Shown here: positions 48,137-59,871 of the stretch, one piece after another
Position numbering within the stretch: the first letter of the stretch is position 1
How the letters are laid out: each line of letters opens with the position of its first letter
Source of the DNA: Juglans regia
Taxonomy: Eukaryota > Streptophyta > Magnoliopsida > Fagales > Juglandaceae
Length of the DNA: 64,000 nucleotides
NCBI RefSeq assembly: GCF_001411555.2
Contig: NC_049909.1
Span: forward strand, 13,698,686-13,762,685
Direction of reading: 5' to 3'
Position numbers and translations under genes: made by a program
Notes under the pieces: generated by a model
What the model was told of the DNA's origin: nothing
Seen by the model: the letters and a program-made list of their open reading frames with translations, nothing else
Databases searched by the model: none

Positions 48137-49965
48137 GTACTCTGATTCCTTTCACATAAGTTTTTCCTTTAGGTGCTTGGTCATTCACCCCTTTAATAGC
48201 TTTTCTTTTGGTTCTTTCCTTTCATTTGCCTTCCATTGACATATAATCTGATATGTAGACAGATTCTTGTAATGCAAAATGAAATAAATTGAATTTTTGT
48301 ATTGTCACCGCACCACTCAAATTGAAAAATTTAGACTTGCTTACACGAAATGAAATCACTTTTAAACCCTCATGTACTCGATTGTTTTAGTTCCGTTGGA
48401 ATATAGTTGGTATATTTACAACTAAGAAAAGAAGATGAAGGGTAACTGAGGGGCGGTTTTCTTGGAGTTGAACTATTAATCTTGATGATACTGTGAAGGC
48501 AATCAAAACAAATAGAGGGATTAAATCTATTTTTGCTATGGCAGGTTATAAGGGGATTGGAGCTTGAGGAAAAGATCTAGTTTGCATCATTGGGAAGTTA
48601 TGAGTGGTCACTTATGCTGCAGCTTACATTAATAGAAAAGCAAAAAATGAAGAACTATAAGCTTAGGTTGCTTCTGGATTAGTAATTCCTCATTGAGAAG
48701 TTAGATTATCATCAGGCCTATACTTTGATATGGTCTCTTTACTTACCAAGTTTATTTACATTGTCTTGTGTACCGATTAAAAAAAATTTACATTGTCTTG
48801 TGATATTTTCAGGTGGTTTGATGTTTTGTACAGTGGAAGAAAAGCCAGATTGGTGCTAAAAGTATGCACAATGGAGGAAACAAGAAAATGTGACTACCTA
48901 GAGTAGAATCTTGAATTCTCATGTATTCTTGGAATGAAATATTATGACTAAAGTTGTAATAAGCTACTTTATAATGTTGTATCCAATTGGAATAAATATT
49001 ATGACTCAATATTTACCAAATGACTTAATCCAAGGATTGATATTTGGCAGTAGTGTGAATGCAGTATTTATTTATGTATCAAGGATTGGTTTGCACAATA
49101 TGACTTGTACGTAATCACCATTTTTCTTGACCCAAATATGTATGTGGGATGTATTAAGGATTCATCATTGTAATGTTGTAAAAAGTTGTGCACAATTTGA
49201 CTTGTACGCAATCCTACCAAATGTACAATGGGAATGACCTGGCCAAATAAATCATAAATAACACTTTTATGGGATTTCATTGGTGAGAAATAAAATTTGT
49301 ATAATTTCTCACTTGGTACATAAACATCCCACTTAGTGCGATCAGGCGCAGCCCCATTTTCTTTATAAACCAGATTCTACATAAGCACACGACTACAAGA
49401 GAATAAAAAAAGTGCACTAATTTTAGATTGCTGAGCTTTCACTGATATTAATTGCATCTCTTCTTTCTTTATAATCGCTGGTTTCAACTAGGGTTACAAA
49501 ACGAGCCATGATCCTGAAAATATCACAAGACAAACAAGTAAAGTTACTGAAAATCCATTTTTACAATTCCTTGCCTTTATAATTGATGTGATTGCACAAA
49601 ACAGATGAAATCAAAGTAATTTATTTTCCTATTCCCTATTTCAGCTTCATGATTTACTTAATGCACGGGGGAAAATAAAAAAGTTATCTTTTTGACATAA
49701 TTAATGATTCTAATCATCCTAATAACTAATAATAGCTTCAACAAGGGAAGATTGCATCAACAATATATTTTTTCATAATGCAGAACAAGGTTTTAACCAG
49801 AGGCAAACAACAAATACATTTGCAATAGACACATAGACATCAACACACTCAGCAATACAGGCACTCCTCAGCTTAATTAAGGTATCAAACAACTTAATAT
49901 ACCTACCTTCCATTGTAAACAAATACACCAATGGCTACTTCAATTTAACAGCTTCTTTGCAAAAT
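48137..49965. other. MULE interior, non-coding
   Basis: AT-rich DNA between the left short ORF and the 3' end of the transposase gene. Short open frames on both strands show no domain. It includes a repeated TTTGCACAATATGACTTGTA / GTGCACAATTTGACTTGTAC phrase near 49091 and 49188. Confidence 0.5.
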
Positions 49966-49969
49966 GGTG

Positions 49970-52571
49970 CTAATGAATGGATCTATAATCCCAAACCTGC
50001 AGTATATTGTTACACTAGTGATTGTATTGTCTTGAGTAAAATTTAATTTCAAAATAATTAATTTAATATACATACAGATATCGGTGTAGGAGTAGCATAA
50101 GAGTTAACATCATCCAAGAGTTGGAAAAACGGTTGTACCTATCAAGCGAAGACAAGATACCCACAATTAATATCCTCAAAGAATCAATATTATATAATTA
50201 GAAAAGAAATGAACAATGCCATAGCTGATTGAGCAGTAGAGGCTCTAGGAAAATCATGCTCAGGCAAGCTAAGCGAGCCAACATCTGCGACAACGTTTCT
50301 ATCTAGGCGTGACCTATTCTTTTGTTAAAAATTTCAAGACATATAGTTAATGTTGATATATTACAAAATATAATTAGAACCACAAACTACAAAAACTACC
50401 TGACTTAGCCTTTGAGTCTTTCTTGCTTTCAACCGATTCACTGCCTTCTCAGCTGATGATTGTTTCCTCTTAGAAACTGGCCTACCTTTACTGCGAGCAG
50501 CAACAGGACTTTTTAATTTTTCAGGCCCCTTTGTCACCCTTAATGACTCAGTAGAATGATTATCACATACTGGTTGGACCTCAACCCACTCCAGCTTCAA
50601 CTTACTTAATTGAGTCATTAACTTCGCACAACCTTCATCTGAGGTGCTTGCAATTGAAGAAATCTCGTAAAAAGCCTTGTTCAATTTATTCATTCGGTGT
50701 GCATTTGGACTATAACTCAGATCATCGCGACTACTTTGGACAAGTGTGTAATCTCGTTTCAGGTCCTTCCTCCACCTATCAAGTATATATTTTGCAGGCA
50801 CCTCTTCCTTATCATGGAGTGTCATCACACGGATGGCATGTATACACAAAATGCCCTTAAAAGCAAACAAATGACATGTGCAGCTAGCTTCGCACTCTTC
50901 TTCGTTAAACTCAACAACATATTTTGTACTTTTTCTAAACCCGTCCATAACTTGGACTTGATCAGCCACATGATATGTAAAAATCCCTCCTTTACTTCGA
51001 ACCATTGACGCACAACAATAAATCAAACCTCTTAACTCTTCTTGAACTTCTTTAAATTTTGCATTTGTATAAACTGCTTGAAACTGCCTCTCAATGCCAT
51101 AAAAAGTAATGCACGGAATTTGTGTGTGGAATGAACTAAAGTCAGCTGCAAGTTCATTCTCATTCTTGCGTCTAAGTGCATTATCATATTGATCTACAAA
51201 CTGCTTTAAAGTTGTCTTTGAATTTATGTAATCATCAAAAAACGCATTCATACCCTCGCTTCTCTGAGTAGATGACATTCATGCCCAAAAGTCATTCCTG
51301 ATGTACGCTGGCACCCATAGATGACGCTCAAAATATAACCACTCAAGCCATGAATGATCATGCAGATCAAAACTGTCAAGAAGTTGCTGCCAACACTTGT
51401 CGAATTCATCACGACTCAACGTGTCATAAACACACCTGTGTGAACAATCAAAACATTAGTTGTTGAATTACCCATAATATGCCACAAGGAGATAACACCG
51501 CATTCAAGAAATAATCGAGGAAAATAAATACCTGTGCAGCTGACTTTTAATATCATCGTATTGACTGTACGCTCCAAATTTTTTGGGAACTTTTTTCATT
51601 ATATGCCACAAGCAAAATCGGTGTCGAGATTTCGGAAACACCTTTGCAATTGCATTTTGCATAGCTTTATCTTGGTCTGTTATTATGGCTTGTGGTGCGC
51701 GGCCATTCATGCATTTGAGCCATGATTCAAATAACCAAACGAATGTGTCCGTATCCTTTGCAGAAATCAGGCCACATCCAAATAAAATTGATTGACCATG
51801 ATGATTAACTCCCACAAAAGGAGCAAATGGCATTTTGTATGCATTGGTCAAGTACGTCGTGTCGAAAGTTATTACATCACCGAATGACTCATATGCTCTA
51901 CTACGGGCATCTGCCCAAAACACATTCCTCAATCTGGTCTCTTTATCAACATCCATGACATAAAAGAAACCATCATTTTGCGATTGCATACGAGTGAAGT
52001 AGTTTTGTAGTGCTTCGGCACCTCCTAACCCAAGCCGAAGTAATCTCACCTCACGTATGTAATTACGTGCATCTCTTTCTCCAAATGTGAGATTCTCATA
52101 TCCTCCTGCCTCAGCGACGCAATAATTGTAGTTCTTGCTCAATTGAATGCCAGCCATATCATTGTATTCTAATCTTCTCTTGCTCGACTCATCCAACCTC
52201 TTATGACATCTAATATATCTTGTTTTTCCAGGACTGAGAGTATGATTGTGCTCAAGGACAACATGGGTCAAACAAAACTCTCCTTCGGAACTTAATATGA
52301 CATTGATCTTTGCCTTGCACCCGTTATGTTCCATCGGCCTTGGTTTGAGAATATTCGACGTTGTGCTCATAGACGTACCTTGACGGACACAAGCAAGGGT
52401 GAAATACCTTATTTTCCCATCATCTCCGATTTTAGAACTTCGCTTTGTCACTCCGAACCCAACTTGCTTTGCATAACTCGTGTAGTATGCCCTTACTTCC
52501 TCAACTGATGAAAATGACATTCCTGCTCTTGGCTCTTCAACAACATCCTTATTTTCAACATTTTGTTCCAT
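49970..52571 (-). pseudogene. FAR1-related MULE transposase with one premature stop
   Basis: Exon 1 (52571-51532) and exon 2 (51435-50400) join in frame; short 3' exons follow (one near 50140-50085 reading PFFQLLDDVNSYATPTPIS) to a probable stop at 49970-49972, their borders not resolved. Order: FAR1 DNA-binding region (about residues 19-115, FSSVEEVRAYYTSYAKQVGF to VVLEHNHTLSP), MULE transposase core (about 235-330, VITFDTTYLTN, AIITDQDKAM, HRFCLWHIMKK), then a SWIM zinc finger in exon 2 (CTCHLFAFKGILCIH, the CxC...CxH pattern). Two core Asp residues are visible (FDTTY, TDQD). In exon 2 a TGA at 51281-51279 replaces a residue that I expect to be Gly in related proteins (between NDFWA and MSSTQRSEGM); otherwise the frame is open. 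The protein resembles FAR1-RELATED SEQUENCE factors, themselves domesticated MULE transposases. Because it lies within intact TIRs I call it the transposase. Confidence 0.88.
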
Positions 52572-52579
52572 CCCTACAT

Positions 52580-53810
52580 AACATAACAAATAAAGAAAAA
52601 AAAATCAATGAAACATGTAAAAAGAGTAAATAATACATCAAATATGGCATACATACAACAAAAATACGCACATCAAAAAAATTTAAAGTTGTGAATTTAT
52701 CATTTATATTAATCTTGGTTTAACTTTAATCATGGGTCAAAACATCTAGTTCATTGTGTGAAGTTAAGAAGTCCTATTTAACTCTATTTGGTTTTACTTG
52801 TTAGTTAAATACATATACTTGGTTTCCAAAAATAAAATACGTCTTAAAAAATATGCTTGTAAGCATAATTATCATATTATTTAATTAGGATATGTATTAA
52901 AGTTAGGGTATTCTGTTTGGTTTCACTTGTAATTACATAGAAAAGTCATATTTAACTTATAAGTGAACCAGATGTGTATTTTTTGTCCCATACTTAATGT
53001 AACATTTGGATTAATTTTGGTTTAATTTTAATTATGCTTGTATTTTCTTATACAACATTTACTTGTACTGGTGACAAATACACAATTGGTAATTGATTGT
53101 GCAAAAAGACTCAACTAATTACACAAGCAAAAATGAGAATTATAATAATAAATTAAATTTACTTGTAAATATTCAACTGATTACACAAACAAAAATGATT
53201 AAATTTACTTGTAAATATTCAACTAATTAAATTAAATTAAATTTACACAAGTGGCAAATACATCCAAAAATTCATTGTGAATGTTCAACTGATTGTACAA
53301 GCAACAATGACAATTTCATTACACAAATAACTGCCAATTGATTTGTTCATACCGCAGGAGGTGCGACACGGAGGCACGACGGAGGTTAGACAGTTCTCCT
53401 CACCGCAGGCAGTGCATCGAGGAAGTGGGCTTGAGAGTTGGGCATCTCTTCTGGGCTTGACATGTATGGGCTCAAGGGGTGGGCTGGGCTCGTCGTTTGG
53501 GCTTGACGTGTTGGGCTCCAAGGGTGGGCTCGAGGGTTGGGCTTTACGTTGTATGGGCTCGGTGGACTCGACGGTGGTAATCCGTAGACGAGAAATGGAT
53601 GTCTTTCAAGCCGCAAGGAGCGAAATTGTGAGAGAGAGAGAGAGAGAGGGCGAGAGAGATGAGAAGGAGGGGCTCTTTTTGGCGCCATTTGAAAGTTTTG
53701 TTTTCATGTTTTTGACAGAAAAAAGGACGAGAGCAGAAGAAAAATAAAAAATAAAAATAAAAATCACGTGGGAAGCAGAGAAGAAAATGTGTAGTCTTTT
53801 GGAGGAGTTT
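52580..53810 (-). other. upstream leader region of the MULE transposase
   Basis: Between the transposase ATG and the right TIR. The part at 52600-53300 is AT-rich and intron-like. The part at 53340-53700 is G+C-rich, with repeated GGGCTTGA/GGGCTC words and a (GA)n tract (53632-53648), which on the transcribed strand is a CT-rich leader. A 100-codon frame here is compositional, and I do not call it a protein. Confidence 0.45.
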
Positions 53811-53839
53811 TCACGGGGGCTTTAGCCTTTAAGAGAGAT

Positions 53840-53875
<36 letters not shown>

Positions 53876-54048
53876 AATAAAGCATTTCAACTGAAGTTCT
53901 GACATATAAGAGTATTGATGGAAGGGACTTGGGCAAAGAAGTAGGCATCGTAGAAGTAGGCAGCGCTGTAGAGAAAAAATAGAAAAAATAAATACACGTC
54001 AGATGCGTAGTAAAGTGGTAGTATAACGTCGTAAGGGTATCATTACCC
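53811..54048. repeat. right terminal inverted repeat of the MULE
   Basis: The reverse complement begins GGGTAATGATACCCTTACGA and matches the left TIR. Between its outer 75 bp and its inner part lies an extra ~90-bp segment (about 53890-53975) plus an (AT)n tract (53848-53871). Confidence 0.88.
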
Positions 54049-54185
54049 TGTACAGAAACCGTTGCAATGCGGACCGTCGCCAGAGTCTAGAACTGGGCTA
54101 AATCGGTAGTGAATCGGTCGGCCGACAGTGTAAAAATAAGGAAATCGATACTGGCCGATTTGATTTCGATCTGAATTAAATTCAA

Positions 54186-54356
54186 GAATAAATATAGATA
54201 GAAGTTACTATTAAGAGCATCCATTTTGTATACATGATGTGACATCATGTAGACCACACATCTCTCCAAATGAGTGTTGGGAACAATCAATTAGAAGCAA
54301 CCACGCAGCGAGTGCAAAGTGTGCATTGTTATAGTGATTTATCTCTAAAATTACTC
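54186..54356. mobile_element. 171-bp MITE with 9-bp TSD
   Basis: The nonamer taaattcaa flanks it at 54177-54185 and 54357-54365; copy A of the duplication (about 42706-42722) shows the single, uninterrupted site. Its ends are imperfect inverted repeats (GAATAAATATAGATAGAAGT versus GAGTAATTTTAGAGATAAAT, about 19 of 26 matching). The 9-bp duplication again points to a MULE-type transposase. Confidence 0.88.
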
Positions 54357-54818
54357 TAAATTCAAACTGTTAAACCAACTGATTATATATTTATATATAT
54401 TTTATATTATACGTATATAAAATGACGCTGATTAAGTAAGTGAAATAATGTCATTTTAATTATGAATTTTATAAAAACAATTAGATGAAACGGCGCCATT
54501 TGACTTTTATCCAAATCATCATTTCATTTTGGGATTAATAACCCCGCTTCTTATTCTTATTTAGGACTGAGTAAAAATTTGAAAATTTGATTTTGCACCG
54601 ACTCCGATAAGTGGAGTCGGAGTCAAAATCAGAATTTTTTTAACCAAAAAGGTTAGAATTGGAGTCGGAGGTAACGATGTACTGACTCCGACTCTTATTC
54701 TGATATTGAACATATTTTATGAAAATATATGTATTTTTTATATATTAATCATATATAACTTATATAGTTAATTAAATTCAATAATATACTAGTATGAGCA
54801 AATTATTATAAAATAATA

Positions 54819-55733
54819 GGGTTAATTACATTTTGACTCATCAAACTTTCACTCAATTCACAATGTGCTCTTGAAATTAATAATTGCATCAAAGTGAACT
54901 TACTTACTTTCAAAACTTACTAATCCCTCATTCCATCTACTAGCAACATCAAACGTAACGAAAAGGGCCTCCATGTGTTGTTCATATGCATAATATTCAC
55001 TGCAAATATGTAATTTTTATCTAATTTATTATCATTGACTATATAAAATATAAAATAATATATGCTATTAATTAATAATTAATCATAAATCATGTAATAA
55101 TTTATGTTATTATATATAAATAGTTAATACATCATATGTGAATAATCATATATAAAATTATTTAATATCTAAGTTGCAAGCAAGTATGAATAATTTATGT
55201 ACATAATGAAATTATTTGATATTCATTGACCATATATAAAATGTATGATATTATTAATAATTATGCATATTAAAGAGTAAAGTCTAAGTTAGTAAGTAGT
55301 AACTATCAACATCATAAATTTAATAAGTTAGTTACATAATCTACATTAATAATTCACTTAATTTAAATTTAATAATTTAAATATTTTTTATTAATTTATT
55401 TGAATAATAAAAGATGAAAAAAATAATAAAATAATTACGTCGGAACGGACCTATCAAACCAGACTGGATCGACATTGGTCTGGAGAAAATGATGGATAGT
55501 TACTACTTACTAGCTCAAACTTTATTCTTTTGTATGCATAATTATTAATAATATCATACATTTTATATATGGTTAATGAATATCAAATAATTTGATTGTG
55601 TATATAAATTATTCATACTGCTTGCAACTTAGCTATCAAATAATTTTTTATATGGTTATTCATGTATGATTTATTATTAATTTATAACATATATTATTTT
55701 ATATTTTATATGGTCAATGATAATAAATTAGAT
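54819..55733. mobile_element. second foldback element, right arm truncated
   Basis: Starts GGGTTAATTACATTTTG after AAAATAATA, as in the element at 43186. The left arm, spacer and most of the right arm are present, but the last ~190 bp of the right arm are missing, so no right target duplication exists here. Confidence 0.8.
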
Positions 55734-55861
55734 GAATGTCCTAAAGCTTGCAATTGATGTGTGTATGCTCTTGTTGTAAATTTGAAAATCTCAATTGAGT
55801 TATTTATAGACATATGAAACTTCATTTTCAAATTTAGAAGGATTCACATATCACAAAGGAG

Positions 55862-56170
55862 CATCACTCACTTTTCAAAATTTTCAAATGAAAGTTTCTT
55901 CTTTTTGCAATTGTCAAAGACAACATCATTCACTTTTCAAATTTTTCAAACCAAATTTTTTACTTTTTGCATATGACAAAATGATCATTATTTTCTTTTC
56001 AAAAATTTTAAATAAAAGCAACTGCCATTTGCATATGTCAAAGAGAGCATCAATCACTTTTGAAAATTTTCAAACTTATCATGCACATGTGAGAGATGAC
56101 AATCAATCAATTTTCAAATTTTCAAAATCTAAATTTTTAATCATGTCATGCACATGTGAAATATGATAAT
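55862..56170. repeat. tandem array, ~62-bp unit, five copies
   Basis: Units share CACTTTTCAAATTTTCAAA followed by TTTGCATATGTCAAAG.GAC and GCATCA. The last units are shorter and carry ATCATGCACATGTGA instead. Such arrays occur in some plant LTRs, but no LTR limit was found. Confidence 0.75.
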
Positions 56171-57180
56171 CATGCACATGTGGAAAATATAATTTGATGC
56201 TTTATGAGAAAAGATTCATTTTGAGCCTTAATACAATTTGATGTTCCCTTTCTTGCTCATATTTCATTCGTTGATGTGCTTGGCTCCATTGTATAGACAA
56301 CTTGAGTTTAAGACTCATTTATGTTTGAATTCATTTTTTATCATCAAAATCCATACGTAGATATATAATTACATGGAGCTTGAAATCTTGGGTTCAACAG
56401 AAGCATACAAAATAACAACCTCGGTTTTTATCATGAGGGAACCCAAGCCATGTCGAAAATGGCGATCTGCACCAGTATTTTTGCCGGAAATGGAAGTGGA
56501 GGTCCTCGAGTGTTATTGTAAAATGTCGTGAGGGAACTAGGCCACTCTGAAAATGGAGATTTGCATCACGATTTTTGCCAAAAATGGAAGTGGAGGTCTT
56601 AGGGTTTCAAATGAGAGGGACGGGAGGGATGGAGGTGAGTGACGATGGTAGGCTCAATGGTGAGGGGGTTGGGCTCAGCACTTGGGGTGTCGAGCAGAGG
56701 GGAGGTGGCATAGCTCTTAGGTTTCAAATTTGGGAGATGGTTTTTTTATCGTATAATTTTATCCCTTTTTTTAATTTAAAAAAAAAAAACTAGGTGACAG
56801 CAGCCACCAAAGTCGAGAGCCATCATCGGTGGCCACCAAAGAGGGTAAATTTATTTATTTTTTTATACATTTTTTTATATCTTTAAAAATTTTTTTTTTC
56901 ACATCATTTAAAAACACTTTGTTAATCATTAAGTAAAAAAACAAATTGACAACCTGCTTTCAGAGGCTTTCAGCTATGGATTAAGCATTATCCTTTTTTT
57001 TTTTTTTTGACATATAATGAATTCCCGAATTACGATAAAGCAGTCATGGATGCCTTCAAAGAATAGAGTTGGGGTAAAAAATAAAAACAGCTCTGCAGTT
57101 ACCTCTGTCTCCATGTCAGTCCTATTCACAGAAAATGTGATTTTATATTGGAGAATTTAACAGATAAACATGTTGTGACA
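56170..57180. other. intergenic, no gene recognised
   Basis: AT-rich DNA around a G+C-richer island (56430-56740). The island contains a tandem duplication: GAGGGAACCCAAGCCATGTC at about 56435 and GAGGGAACTAGGCCACTCTG at 56530, both continuing into TTTTGCC...AAATGGAAGTGGAGGTC. The open frame at 56575-56793 spans the second copy and shows no domain. Confidence 0.55.
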
Positions 57181-57596
57181 GATTAGTTTTGAGTAATTCT
57201 AACATTCTAAAGTTGATTTGCCTCGTTTGTTTCCTTCAAAGCGATATGGGCATGATGAATACGGGCAAGATAACGTGGAAGAGGGCTAGGTTTCTCAAGC
57301 ACAGAATATTGCAATGTCGAGGTGGGGTGTCTGAGAGTGATTCTCCAAGAGACTTGTGTGTTGATGAAGATTTTCCCCACATGGGAAGGTCAAATCCTGA
57401 GAGCGGGGAGATTCTAATAGAAGACACGAGGCTTTGGAGTGCATGTTTGTGGAGATACATTTTGTGAATACTGCAAGTTTTAAGAAGCTTATTTCCAGAT
57501 TGAATTGGAGGAGAATGACGATTTTTATAGGATTAAAGAGCCTAATGTCCCTAACCAAAGAGGCGTAAACATGCTTAGTGTTGTAGAAAGTTTATA

Positions 57597-57860
57597 GGTA
57601 TTGAAGTTGTTATGGATGATCTTGAGATAGTATTTTCATGGTTATGGAGTATGACCTCAACTGTCTCCTAGAGACGATGAAACAGTCTTTAAGCATAAGA
57701 GAAGTTAAATGCTTGATGCTACCACTATTTGAAAGAGTCAACTACCTTCATGACAATTGGAATTTGGGTGCTTCATATGGATTTGAAAGACATCAAACCT
57801 TTTTGTGAGCAAGGAGGCTGAGTTGATCATATGTGACCTGGGTTTGTCTCACCAATCATC
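57597..57860 (+). pseudogene. CDKG-type protein kinase fragment
   Basis: One frame reads [20 protein letters not shown] then [20 protein letters not shown], strongly like the hinge and alphaE region of plant CDKG (cdc2-related, PLSTSLRE-type) kinases. After frame changes it gives [12 protein letters not shown] (catalytic loop, with Met for Arg of HRD) and ELIICDLGLS (DFG region, with Leu for Phe). Upstream IEVVMDDLE fits the preceding strand. No introns interrupt it, so it may be a processed copy, and it is dead through frameshifts, stops and lost catalytic residues. An adjacent open frame (57240-57467) is not recognisably kinase. Confidence 0.75.
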
Positions 57861-59871
57861 CTTCTGTACAGGTGAGCAGAAACTATTTACATGATTAGAA
57901 TTACATGGACACATACAAGATAAGCAATCCTGTTTAAACATTGTTGATGATATAGATTTATGTTTATGAATAAGCATCTATATTCAGCTGTAATTAGAAA
58001 AGGAAAAAATGTATGAAGTCACTTGTGCGGGGACGATTGTAGGAAAGCCATAAAATTTAAAAAGGGACATTTTTAGCATGATATTATTGAACTGGCACTG
58101 GAAAATAATACACTGGAAAATAATAAGTTCAACTTAGATTTCCTAAGCTTCTATCTTAGCTTTAAGGTATGAGAAAATCTTCTCTTAGCCGGTTCACAAA
58201 TTCTACACCAATCCCTAACATGGCAAATCGGATTCATCAATTAAATATAAAGACACAAAAACCGGCTCCAGATTCTCTGTGTTTTTGTGCTTTGCAGGTA
58301 GAAACTTTGATGAAAAAAATAAGGTGAAAATGAAGCAAACCCAAAAATTGGAGAGAGAGAGAGAGAAGAGAGAGAAAGTTCGATGACAAAGAGAGATGGG
58401 GTTCGGTGAAAGAGATTGAGGAGAGAGATTGAAATCCGATTTCAAAGAGAGAGACATGGATGGGTCCTGACATACTAAAAAAAAAAAAAGTGTGCGGTGT
58501 ACAGGCTACTGCATAGCAGTGCTCTTGTGGTATTTGTGGGCACGGCGGACATTGCTACAAAGAAAGGTTGCTAGATCCGAACAAATGGTGTCAACCTATG
58601 TGGGACAAGTTTCACCTCCAAAACTCACCTAGGTCAGACCCTACAGTCCTATTTCCTTGATTCAAGCTCTATCTTTCTCTGTTTGGGGAATAACCTTGTA
58701 AGGAGAGAAGACGGATGAAGGCCACGGAAAGGTGGCAAAAGTACAAAGGCAGAAGAAGAGAAAGGGATGAAATGGTAGGGAGCCATATTTATAATATAGG
58801 GAGAGAATGTAGTACAAGGAGAGTGCAATAAAAATATAATACAATAGCGCAAAATATGGAAGATGGAAAATTGTGAGTAGACTATGGTTTTGGAAAACCA
58901 GGATCCACCACGCTAACACACTCTGATATACACCTGAAAAATCAGGCAAGTTGCTTGCTTCTCCTAGCATTGCCCCCTTCACCTGTAAGTCCAGAGTATT
59001 GATCATAGTCTAGAGGAACCAAGAGAGAGAGCATGAGTGACCAGCTCCCTCCTCAAAATTTTCCCCGCTGGAGATTTTGGAATAGAGTTGATAAAAGAGA
59101 CACGGCGGATCTTCTTGTATGGTGCGACCTGCAAGCCGAAGTGCAGCCTCTAAAAGTAAGAACACCAAAAAAGGTGCAAGTTGAGCTTGATAATAGTGGT
59201 AAAAGCAGTTTATATTTTATTATATAAAGACTAAATGATTAGCATAAAAAGAGAAACTACATCTATTGCCTATAAGTACTTTTCTACGGATCCTCAAGCA
59301 TACAAGGGAGGATCCTAAGAAGAATAGGTATTAGATTTCGCCCAGGGGTGTGGACTATGAGATTGAGGAGTCAATCATATGAAGAATTATTTCTTGTACC
59401 GATTTATGTCTATAATTTTATCATATGAAGTAGGGGATGTGTGAAAACCCGTGGATCTAACACCGGATCCGACTTCATTGGAGTAAGACTTTGATATGGA
59501 AAGAAGAGGATCACATCTTTTTAACTTTCCCTTCTTCTGAGAGAGACAGAGACTTTGAATGTCTTGCTTACTAAAATAAATTCTCATTACTATCTAGATG
59601 ACCTATGAAATTTACTAAATCAAACCATCAAATAAGAACCCAAAACCTGCACAGAAATATGAAATTTACGGATACCCAATTGAATGAAATTTTACATTGT
59701 GAAACGCACGAAAAAAAAAAAATCCAAGTTATGTTATCTCAATGCAAGGTAGGATAGGAGAAAATATTATGCAGCCGTGAATGATAAGTTGCAAGGCCAA
59801 GACACTCTCAAATCTGCATCTTCAAGAGACCATTTCATTGTTTCAATATGTAAAAAGATCTAGAAGCTTGC
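57861..59871. other. intergenic downstream of the 4CL-like gene; no gene recognised
   Basis: Mixed composition with a (GA)n stretch (58353-58378). Short open frames on both strands (58215-58473, 58662-59006, 59033-59227) have no domain I recognise. The last exon of the 4CL-like gene would be expected in this interval, but I did not find a segment coding for its usual C-terminus. Confidence 0.5.

Larger units (their letters stand above)
47795..54048 (-). mobile_element. Mutator-like element (MULE) with FAR1-type transposase
   Basis: A 6254-bp element flanked by the perfect nonamer tgtacagaa (47786-47794 and 54049-54057). The outermost 75 bp are nearly identical inverted repeats (GGGTAATGATACCCT..., two mismatches seen). 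The inverted similarity resumes after an insertion in the right arm and extends to about 47935 on the left and 53811 on the right (CTAAAGCCCC..CGTGA). A FAR1-related transposase gene occupies 49970-52571 on the minus strand. The left side has a pyrimidine-rich leader and a short plus-strand ORF start. The empty site (AGAGTTGTACAGAAACCG) is preserved in copy A of the surrounding duplication. Confidence 0.93.
47603..55733. repeat. duplicated block, copy B, split by a MULE and a MITE
   Basis: Copy B of the 42395-44125 block is present as 47603-47794, then (after the MULE) 54058-54185 and 54366-55733. It includes a second foldback element starting at 54819 that lacks the terminal part of its right arm, because similarity stops at 55733 (copy A 44125). 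Confidence 0.88.

Noticed and set aside
49970..52571. Host FAR1-RELATED SEQUENCE gene (domesticated)
   Set aside because: It lies inside intact terminal inverted repeats with a 9-bp target duplication, so the simpler reading is a transposase still in its element.
53285..53747. Open frames of 78-134 codons near the right MULE end
   Set aside because: They derive from GGGCT-word repeats and the (GA)n tract; the place fits a transposase leader better than a protein.
57189..57467. Separate small gene upstream of the kinase fragment
   Set aside because: It is open for 92 codons, but no domain, splice pattern or leader was recognised; it may belong to the same decayed region.
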